Assembly: GCA_945859605.1 (NCBI GenBank)
Contig: OX243817.1
Span: forward strand, 30,223,289-30,287,288
Length of the DNA stretch: 64,000 nucleotides
Origin: Lumbricus rubellus
Taxonomy: Eukaryota; Annelida; Clitellata; Crassiclitellata; Lumbricidae
Direction: 5' to 3'
A program made the position numbers and the translations under genes. Shown piece after piece: positions 55,901-64,000 of this stretch. Position 1 is the first letter of the stretch; each line of letters starts with the position of its first letter. The notes beneath the pieces are model-generated. The model had not been told where the DNA came from. It saw nothing but the letters and a program-made list of their open reading frames with translations, and did not search any database.

Positions 55901-57752
55901 CGCATTTTGACCGGTCTGTTAGTCTTCCGATTTATAAAATTACTGGTCTAAGTTTAGCATTTTACAATTAATTAGCAGGAGAAAGCATCTGTGTCTGGGC
56001 CACATACTTCTAAAAAGGAGAGGGTATGTGCCATGGTGATGTTGCTGGAGGGACGTATGGAGGGAAGGCAACGAGAGGCAGAAGATTAAATATGCCGAGT
56101 GATCTAGAAAATATGGAGATGCATATGGTATCACCAAGAGGAAGGCCGAAGACAGAGCGGGATGGCGGAGGTCGAAGGGGATCGCGAGGTCATCTATGTC
56201 ACAAACCTGCTCAACAGCAGAAGACTGAAGAAGAGAAGATTCGAAGTTTAGCATTACAATTAAATGATACCAGGTCTACTATTCGATTATGACAAATACC
56301 AGTACAGCAGTTGATCTTAACGAGTATTGAGTAACCACCTAACTGGTTGTAGGAAATCTTATCTGCTGAGAGCGATGTAATAATAATTCAGTGCCATCTG
56401 TTCCAGGATATAGATCTTGTTCATCTGGTTGTTCCATCATTATTTACGTCCACAGTTGAACATGAAAGCCATGTCATGGTCTCACCCTTCATTGTACAAC
56501 AGACTGCCATTAAACTGTGATATGAACTACTCATTTCCATTTTCAGCCTCTTTCCAATACTTGAAATCCAGTCTATATGACCGTGGTCCAGCTACAACTG
56601 ACTAAAATAAGATAACAATTAGAAATGAAGCCCAACCCAAGAGCAAATGCATCAGGTCTAACCTTTTATATGTCCTATTATATTGCGCCCAGGACGTAGA
56701 CTCTGTATTTCCGGCTCTTTAAATGACACATATACTGAAGTTTCTTTCTCTCGAACATGAATTTCATGCAATTTCTGTAATTCCGCTGCTCTCACATGCA
56801 AGTCATTTACTGCGTGACAAATGTCACTAGGTGACCCTCTGGAAATGATTTCTTTGCTGTACGTGTTAAATCTCTCTATGCTACCCAAGTGTCGCTCAAC
56901 TTCCTCTTTCCTGGAGTCCATTACTTTGAATCTTTTCTGTTCCACTGAATTCAACTCGTCCAGCAAGTCTTTGGCATTTTTATCCACCAGGTCTTTCAAC
57001 TCTTTGCATTTGCATTTTATCGCTCTCTCAGTGTCTTGTAACTCTTTCAGAAATGTTCTTTTTACTTCTTTCAGCAGCTCTTTTCTATCTAGGGTCTCTC
57101 TTGGAAAGTCAATCAGATTTTTAATGTCATTTTCGATTTCTCTTTGGAAAATCTCTCCAGCTTTCCTTACATCCATGCATCTGTGGGTGTTGTGACTTTC
57201 AGCAAAACACATCATGCAGATCACAACTTTACACTCAACACAACACATCTTCATTTTCTTTTCTGGATGGAGATTGCAAGCACTTAAATAATGTTTTTCT
57301 GTCAGAATTTCTGTGACATCACACCCTATCTCAACAACCTGATGATTTCTACTAAATCTGTTCCTCACATGTTCCATACTGCAACGACTACACAACTTTT
57401 CCCGACACTGGATGCAATATTCCATGGCTTCGACTTCCGTCTCTGTGGAAACATTGTTAATTTTACAGGCATCACAACCAGTCACACTTCCAATTGGTTC
57501 GGAAATCTTCATAAGTTCTGTAAGTCGGTCAATAAAGAAGTTCTTCTGCAGCCCATTCATACCTTCGGGTGGAATTGTGAACTCCTTTCTGCAAACAGGA
57601 CAAGGCATTTTGTCACCTGGCTTCTTGTGTGAACTTGATTCAAAGTTCTCTAGACACTCCAAGCAGAACGTATGAATGCACGGCAGACCCCTCGGATCTG
57701 AAATCATGCTATTACAGATGGAACATTCGGTTAGATCGCGCAGTTCGTCCAT
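52131..57752 (-). CDS. candidate TRIM-transmembrane-NHL gene, copy 1 (three exons, 674 aa)
   Basis: Exons 57752-56663, 54246-54166 and 52984-52131 on the minus strand; every junction is phase 1 and the sum is exactly 2,025 nt. The order would be RING, two B-boxes, coiled coil, a ~20-residue transmembrane segment, and the propeller. TRIM-NHL proteins are ubiquitin ligases, but a membrane segment between coiled coil and NHL is not the usual plan. The join is inferred. The TRIM exon could also end at its own TAG (56658-56660) and the transmembrane/propeller exons could belong to a separate gene. Confidence 0.5.
53161..53385 (+). pseudogene. LINE 3' end: RT C-terminus plus the SINE-type tail
   Basis: An open frame NLAFSVVGPSTWNGLPLTL..FLSHLKTVLFG runs to a TAG at 53335-53337, which are typical C-terminal motifs of Jockey/CR1-type RT proteins. 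The sequence over the stop, GAGCGCCTCTGAGTAG, and the following CTTGAAGAGGCGCTTTATAA, are the SINE tail seen throughout the window. It lies in the intron between the transmembrane and propeller exons. Confidence 0.85.
54166..54246 (-). CDS. transmembrane exon, copy 1
   Basis: Acceptor TTTTTTTAG and donor AATG|GTAAAT on the minus strand, phase 1 on both sides. It encodes VTVGLVYMLLAIVICWRSKK preceded by a few residues, a single hydrophobic helix followed by a positive cluster. Confidence 0.75.
55996..56215 (+). pseudogene. LINE reverse-transcriptase C-terminal relic
   Basis: In mixed frames it shows LGHILLKRRGYV, RQKIKYAE and RAGWRRSKGIA, the order of the RT C-terminal tail found in several non-LTR families. 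Stops and a frame change make it dead. It is intronic in copy 1. Confidence 0.55.
56663..57752 (-). CDS. TRIM exon: RING, two B-boxes, coiled coil
   Basis: ATG at 57752; 363 codons to a possible donor AAAG|GTTAGA, or 364 residues to the TAG at 56658. C3HC4 RING: C10, C13, C25, H27, C30, C33, C51, C54. B-box 1 begins CDACKINN and B-box 2 begins CNLHPEKKMKMCC with H and C ligands in order. The segment between about 200 and 330 is a Lys/Glu-rich coiled coil. The RING indicates E3 ubiquitin ligase activity. Confidence 0.92.
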
Positions 57753-57899
57753 GACGCTCGTTTCTTTGGTCGCCTTTTCTTTAATGTCACTTTCTAAAAG
57801 GCACGGCTGTTTATGTTTACACTCGGCTGCCTCAATTGCTAGATGCCGTCTTCAGGACCTAGCATCCTGACTTGTAAAATGTGCCTGAAATGACGAAAT

Positions 57900-59118
57900 A
57901 TATTCCTGAATTTGTATTAACAAATGTACGTAGGCCTACATATCTCTTTCAACTTTTTATTCTATCCAAGCACACGTAAGGCTATAATATAACCCTTTTT
58001 TTAATCAACATGGAGTTGTCTGTACGAAAACACAATTAAATACAACAGTGCAAGGCAAAGATTTTAAAACTTTGGCACAAAGTAAATTTTGAAAAGCGAG
58101 TGCTCGATGGGAAACAGCACCACCACTGGCACGGTGGCACCACAGAAAGTAGCCTACCCAGCACTTCTTAAGAAATAGGCTAGGCTACCCAAATTTCATA
58201 GGCATAAAACGACGATCGTGCAATATAAAGTTAAAGCAGGGAGTCAGAGACTAACATCAATTAAAGGGATACGAAGCCGACGAATTAGCTAGGCCTAATT
58301 GAAACGGATTAGGGTGTATGTAACCGGGACTTTTCAGAGGAGGTCTTATATATATTAATGAAAAACAGAACTTGCAAACAAAATAAAATGTGTTCTAAGA
58401 AAGAACTTGCAAACAAAATAAAAGAAAGATCTTTGTGGTTGTAGTTATATAAATTTAAACGAACTGTTAAGCGATTACGCCTGAGGTTTGTGTCGAAATT
58501 ACACGGATGACGACTAAAAACCATCTAAACAATGCGATTCCGTTCAAAGTTTTTAAATTACCTGCTAAGCCGTGGTTACGCCCGGAAGACGTCACGTAAG
58601 TCGCACGTTACGTATCACAACGCCGATCTCTGGATGGCTTTTCGACAGTAGTCCGAGGTTAAAGCAAAGCCAAGGACTGTAAAAAAAGGCCTTGAAAGTT
58701 GAAACACCCTGTTATATGTTTATCGACACGTAGGCCTACTACCATATCAAAGATGATTAGTGGTGCCCTTCTATTTTAACCAGTATTTTGTGCTTGTAAA
58801 CCAAAGTGCGTTTTGCAGCTGGTACATTAAAAAGAATATACTTACTTACTTACTTAGTACTGGGACTGGCAGAGTGCAACCAGTGGCTGAGTTATTTGGA
58901 TATATATATATATATATATATATACATAATATTATATAAAAGAGCCTGTTATTAGACAGAACTTTCTATGTTGAGCTACCCATGCAGTGACGTCGAAGGC
59001 AGTGGAGAAAGAGCAGAGTATACACAGGCAATTTTTTAAGAGAAAGCTTGAGAGGTGTCACGTTTGGACTGCAGAGCAATGTAAGAATGTAAGCTAATTG
59101 GCCGAATCCCTAAAATAC
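57900..59118. other. intergenic between the duplicated copies
   Basis: No gene found. It includes a direct repeat AGAACTTGCAAACAAAATAA (58370 and 58401), a dispersed repeat (58745-58895) shared with 22.0 kb, and an (AT)n tract (58901-58924). The 58570-58640 stretch has a GACGTCAC site that could belong to a TRIM promoter. Confidence 0.45.
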
Positions 59119-59400
59119 GCAGGTTTCATCTTACATGTATGATGATACTCTACGCTGGCTCCCTATCTCACAGCGCATCGAATACAGGATTGCTTCACTG
59201 GTTTGGCGAATTGGCGTTGTCTCATTGATTGTACCCAACGACCTCATGATTGTATCCATACCTATCTATGTGAACTCTTCTGTCTCATATCTTTGCTCTG
59301 GCTCACAGAGCCTTCGCTCAGCCTCTAGCGGGAAACTCTTGGTTCCTCCGTGTTGAAACCAGAAACCTCAACCTGTCTATATAAATTCTTGAAATGAATT
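59119..59400 (+). pseudogene. LINE reverse-transcriptase C-terminal fragment
   Basis: YDDTLRWLPISQRIEYRIAS, then LRSASSGKLLVPP in another frame, are motifs of the same non-LTR family as the 53.2 kb copy, in the region just before its C-terminus. The end has a short tail TATATAAATTCTTGAAATGAA. Confidence 0.8.
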
Positions 59401-59925
59401 AATTAAAATCAGAGTAAATTTAGTTATGTAAAACTAGGTTTTGTTTCTTGAAATCATCTAAATGCAGTCATTTTCGGTCATCGAATAAATCAAACTGCTT
59501 ATTTTTGCTGAAAGCTTTTATGTTCTTTTTACTTTTATTGAACACATAACAGCATAATCAACACAACCTACAACAGCAACGTGTAACCAAATTCAAACCA
59601 CTTGAACCATAACAGATAGAACATAACAAGTGCAACATCAAAATGTGCATAAAACTTTTCTGCTTCAGTAACAATGTGGATTTAAAGAAAACTCTCATAA
59701 CCAACTAAATTGTAAAATTGATGAAACAAAATGAACCAGTACACAGACTTTGCATAGAGTAATCAGAAGCCAGGTTATTGTTTTGTAAGCAAGATGAATG
59801 TGATGAATCTAAAAGCTCATGTTTGGTACACAACAACTGAATTGTGTAAAAGGGAAGCAATCTTTCAAAGCAGCTGATGACTTCTGCTCTTGGTTGCTTT
59901 AGAGTTCTCCTAGTACTGTAAATAC

Positions 59926-60776
59926 TTACAATTTTCCCCGTAGGGGAAATGCATTAAAATTATAAACATCAACGCCTTTATCAAAATTGACAACTGCCAA
60001 CAGTTTCTTGTCACTTTTGTACGACAGTAGCATTGGCTTTATGATACCACCACCATAGTCTCCTGTCAGAAGGACTCCACTCCAGCCTAGGTCAGAGTTT
60101 AGCAGAAGTATTCTTTTGTTCTGTGTATCAGCCACAATAACCTGATCATCTGAGGTTAGTGACATATGAATGGGATTCAGTTCCTCTGATGCCTTTTTCG
60201 GTGTATAGCATTGAACAATGCTTCCATTTTTGTTGAATTTACAAATGAATTTCGTATAATCTCTCCTTGATCCACAGCTGACTATGAAGTCTCCCGTTGA
60301 CATTTTAACCACACTCTGAGCCCTGTGACAAAATTCCGCATTGTAGGTATTCATAGCCAATTCAAAACTGTGAAACAGGCGAGCGTATTCTGTATTGTAT
60401 AGCTTCAGTTTCCAGAAGTACTCGTTTGTTGCAAGTATTGTGCCTCCATCTCCAGACAATGACTGAATCCTTAGGTCATCATCACACAGCCACTTGGTTT
60501 TCATATACTCTGCTCCGTTTCTAGAGATGACCCAAATGCAGTCAGTCCCCAAGTCAGCCACATACAGTGAGTCTGAGGATGGACTTGCTACCATGGTCTC
60601 TGGCTCAATCATCCAATTTAACGACAAGGAATTCCTCAAATTGAATGGAGACCGATCTTCGTAAATAAAAATACGCTGAGGATTACTGCAGAGAATGTTG
60701 ATGGCAGTCTGTGAGAAACTGATACTCAACACGCTGTCACATGATACATTCAGACGCTCCACAGGAAACTCTGAAA
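59926..60776 (-). CDS. beta-propeller (NHL-type) exon, copy 2
   Basis: Intact paralogue of the 52.1 kb exon, about 85 percent alike by eye with one codon deleted (ELNPIH versus ELNHPIH). The acceptor GTTTACAG and phase 1 are conserved, and so is the TTGTAAGT at its end. Preservation of both reading frames suggests both copies are functional. Confidence 0.85.
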
Positions 60777-60959
60777 CTGTAAACCATTACGAGTGTAAAT
60801 CATCTACAGATTTCTAAATTGCACAGAAAATGTGGTACCAAAATTGATTATGAAGTTCTCCTAAAGGATTTTCCGAGATAATTTCACTTTTAAAATTTTT
60901 AAAGAGTTAATGTCAATGTTTCCCAGCTCAATGTAAAAGTAGCATGATTTATATAGAGG

Positions 60960-61450
60960 TCTCATTCATCATCATTGCTATCCGTGGGTTAACAACCCGT
61001 AGGTGTCCAACGCCACTCTCTGTCTGAGTCTGTCTCGCATCATGCTTCCCAGCTTCAACCGGTCCGGTCAGCAGGTCCGCTCCATACCATTAACATCTTG
61101 GAGCCGCTAGACCACCTTGTCCGATTGAAGAGATTATTGGGAGAGAGGTACGAAGGACAACCTGGGTCAATGCCCGTATGTGGCCCACGTATGCTCTCTC
61201 CTTCGACTCTCTCCACCGGTCTATCCTGACCGGCCTGTGCATGTATGCTCCACATCATGACACCTTGAAGCATCTGGGTCGCTATGTCACTTGTGTTGTG
61301 GTTTTTGCGGATTTCTATGGTCTTGGTCTTTTTCTGCCAGTGTATCTCCACCCATCTGGCAAACCTTCCTCCTTTGTCCGGGCTTAGGACCGGCCCAGAG
61401 ACATTGTTGGTTCCCTGTGGCGGAGGATAGATGCAGTTTAACGTCATGCC
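60960..61450. other. unclassified insertion in copy 2 intron
   Basis: A GC-richer segment absent from the equivalent intron of copy 1 interrupts the duplicated sequence. It begins near CCGTGGGTTAACAACCCG, which is palindromic. ORFs on both strands show no recognised domain, so I treat it as a mobile repeat of unknown type. Confidence 0.5.
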
Positions 61451-61934
61451 CAGGACCCTATATAGAGGTCTACATGAATATAAAGACCATAATTTTTTAA
61501 CATTACAGAGGTTGGCATAAAGAAACAGGCCAACTGCAAAAGTAAACGGTTAACTGATGGTGGGCTTTTAACCTTTTTATACAGAAATTTCTCTGTCTAT
61601 AGCCTTTTTTGTGATGTCCTTCATCAAGGTGGACAAGTAATGGTACCATACACTATTACACGTAGAAGTATGGTTAATTGCATGTCTTTTGTGCACCACA
61701 TCTCCTTGCAAGGATGACATTAAGTCAATATCTCATAACCCTCACACACAACTGAGGCTGAAATTATTATATTTAAGCATGTTGATGTCTATCTGTCACA
61801 GAGACAAAAATTGTTCAATTGATAGAGGTTTGGAAAAGTCTCCCTGTATTTATTTTTAAAAACCCATTCATGCCTTCAAGTTTCCAAGAAACACAGATGA
61901 CATTGCTAGGATCTATGCAATTAATAATATTTAC

Positions 61935-62012
61935 CATTCTTGGGCTGGGTAGACAAGATCATGAAGACAACGTTAGTTACAAGAGTCATCAAGAACCAAA
62001 TCGAAATTGATT
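61935..62012 (-). CDS. transmembrane exon, copy 2
   Basis: Acceptor TTTTTTTAG, donor AATG|GTAAAT, phase 1 on both sides as in copy 1. It encodes 25 residues with a hydrophobic core WFLMTLVTNVVFMIL but a weaker positive flank (QPKN). Upstream exons of this copy are not in the window. Confidence 0.7.
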
Positions 62013-62344
62013 CTAAAAAAAGATACACTGTTAGATATTTTGTAAGTTACAAAAATTAGTAACATATAATTATATTTGTAAGACATCACACACTGTCACA
62101 CACAGAAGAGTTACTATAGTTAGTTAAACCGTTTTATGTTGAAGTGAAGTTTATCAAACGCTATTAACCCTCATCTGAACAAGAGAGGTCTGGCCAGACT
62201 CCTTCGCATATATTTGTTGAATAACTTTTTTAAATATTATATTTCTTCAAATTGTTTTTATGACTTTGCTGCTCTATTGTGGCGCTACAAGAAGCACATC
62301 TAAACGACCAAAACGATTTAATCTCAGGAGGCACAACAAATAAC

Positions 62345-62960
62345 ACAGGCTGAGACTAATGATGAAAGTTTCGACAGTCAGAGCAATGACTAAGAATGTG
62401 AATGTTATGAGATGCCATTGCCTGAAGAACAACCTTCAGATGCTTCTTTTGATGGACAATGTTGAAATTGAAGATAATGATGAACACGATGATAGTCCTG
62501 ATAGTGATGGTAACACTGACGACACTGTTGATACTGATGAAGCAAAGAGACCTGAATACAAGTCAAGGTCCGATATGTTTGGCAGTCAAATGTAGTGCCA
62601 AAAGGCCGTGGTCCCTTGCCCAATGTATAGTAGGAGAGAAAAATGTGGAATAAAAGAATACGACACATAGTAAATATTCAAGGTAGTTTTGACATTTTCC
62701 CAACAGCCGAGACGAAAGACAGCATCAATCGACATACGAACCAGAAAGCAACAGCATATTATGACAAATGGAATGGGGAACATAATGACAATAAAATTTG
62801 GAATGATGTTCAACTCAAAGAACTGAATGTATTTATTGGGCTGTCGTTGATGCTGGCGTTCTTCAGTTGGGAAAAGCAAGTATCATCAAACTGTGGGAAA
62901 AGTGTAACAATATTGACATATGACGATTGCATTGTGCGACGCCAAATTTGGTCGTAAACT
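62345..62960 (+). pseudogene. piggyBac-type transposase N-terminal fragment
   Basis: An acidic leader (EIEDNDEHDDSPDSDGNTDD, 62359-62595) is followed in another frame by WNDVQLKELNVFIGLSLML and RRQIWS (62643-62957). Acidic N-terminus plus the 'E-L-x-x-F-I-G-L' block is the pattern of piggyBac (DDE_Tnp_1_7) proteins. It lacks the catalytic DDD part and is frameshifted. Confidence 0.65.
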
Positions 62961-62999
62961 TAGGAGTGTCGAGCAAGAAAGAAAGGTTAAGAACTCCTG

Positions 63000-64000
63000 A
63001 TGTACACGTCCATACGTATCAGAACATTTATATAAAATGAAATTTTTATATGTATACCGTATACACATGAACACATAATTATATAATATACCATAAATAA
63101 ATACATGTATCACATTGCTGATTCATCGGATCATCATCAAACCATCCATAAATGTATGATCCCTAAATATTGTCTGTTCAGGTAACTGCAAATCACACTA
63201 GTTTATGGCATATGAAATGTATGTCACCTGCTTGTCTACGAATTGCGTTTGCGTTTGCCTTCGTTTCTGCAATCACTTTCACTCCTGTACTCTCTTTTGA
63301 AATCTTGACATACCTCTCTTCTGCTACAAAATTATACATTATATCATGTTATAGAAAATGTACAGATCTTATTCAAAGAATCTCTAATTATATCATACGG
63401 CTTTCACTACAACAAAGCATAAGTAGCATTAAATAGCATAAAGCGACTGGCGTAAACTGTGGACACACGATGAATGACATTAAAAGATATTATTTCTACA
63501 TACTGTCTTCACTTGTTCTTACTTAAAACTTTGGTCCTAGGACACACATGCATCAGACACAGAAGTCGACATAGAGGCAATTGGGAAGTGGGATAATGAA
63601 TGCGTATCGTTTAGCGCATCATTTCCACTATTCTTTCCAGTGTTTAACAAAGTGAGATAAGACGAGTTTTACAAGGATGCAGTCAGAGGGGGAAATATCT
63701 GTACATAGTGTTTTTTTTTATAAAATGGTACCAAATTAGCTAGGTACCATATCTTTAAAATTACTGGCGTTAGCTTAGCATTAGCATAAGTTATGCCAGA
63801 CATATTACTCGATTATAACTGCAGAGAAACGCCAGTATATCAATCGAGTTTCTTAGTGAGTAACCACCAATTGTGTGCAATCATATATTAAACGGAGAGC
63901 AATGTAATTGAGTGCCGTAGATCTGTTCCTGGTCATAGGTCTTGTTCATCTGGTTGTTCTTCATGCTTTAGATTCACAGCTGAACATGGAAGCCATGTCA
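63000..64000. other. duplicated intron sequence at the window edge
   Basis: Homologous to 55.1-56.5 kb of copy 1, from GTACCATAAATAAG-like sequence to the segment TTGTTCATCTGGTTGTTCTT. No exon was identified. The TRIM-type exon of copy 2, if present, would lie just beyond 64,000. Confidence 0.6.

Larger units (their letters stand above)
51450..64000. repeat. tandem segmental duplication of the NHL locus
   Basis: Sequence from about 51.5 kb to 56.5 kb is repeated from about 59.4 kb to the window end: propeller exons 52131/59926, transmembrane exons 54166/61935, and matching intronic segments such as GATCTTGTTCATCTGGTTGT (56411) versus GGTCTTGTTCATCTGGTTGT (63938). The offset falls from 7.8 kb to about 7.5 kb because of indels. 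Confidence 0.9.

Noticed and set aside
61055..61447. 130-codon minus-strand ORF
   Set aside because: Lies in an insertion absent from the paralogous intron; composition unlike protein-coding exons here and no domain seen.

Overview
This is a eukaryotic, animal (metazoan) genomic window: AT-rich, with spliced genes, GT/AG introns, microsatellites, tRNA-derived SINEs, non-LTR retrotransposon tails, a Ty3/Gypsy gag relic, a Polinton-type DNA polymerase relic and many palindromic non-autonomous DNA elements. Gene content (SNRK kinase, TRIM and NHL-type proteins, a C2H2-plus-transposase protein) and repeat style suggest a marine invertebrate, but I cannot name the species.

Left third (about 2.4-23.2 kb, + strand): a single-ORF 828-residue protein with two C2H2 fingers and a CMC/CACTA-like transposase core, followed in the same direction by an eight-exon, 475-residue gene that resembles the proteins often labelled 'SAMD3-like'. 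I rebuilt the second gene from splice sites, and all seven intron phases agree. Its introns are packed with decayed mobile DNA: two fold-back elements, a SINE, a GGACATTT/TTAGGG-like palindrome, a LINE tail, a Gypsy gag, a second LINE fragment and a Polinton-like PolB fragment. Both ORFs remain open despite this, which suggests selection or a long-lived two-gene element.

Middle (23.2-34.5 kb): intergenic DNA with three inverted-repeat elements, a 46-bp satellite that has a four-unit higher-order period, SINE fragments, and a SINE nested inside another repeat with a target duplication.

34.5-47.7 kb (+ strand): the complete SNRK kinase gene, six coding exons and 801 residues, with catalytic Lys, HRD, DFG, activation-loop Thr and a Cys-Ser-Leu-Val C-terminus. 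Intron 3 ends in five tandem copies of the exon 4 splice acceptor with the first 22 bases of the exon, so five near-identical acceptors compete. A 63-bp piggyBac-like MITE sits just upstream of exon 5.

Right end (51.4-64 kb, - strand): a duplicated locus. Copy 1 has a RING/B-box/coiled-coil exon, a transmembrane exon and a beta-propeller exon whose phases allow one 674-residue protein. Copy 2 shows the transmembrane and propeller exons, and its upstream part leaves the window. LINE tails and a piggyBac-like transposase fragment lie within and between the copies. One LINE tail carries the same 3' end as the SINEs, identifying the likely partner LINE family.
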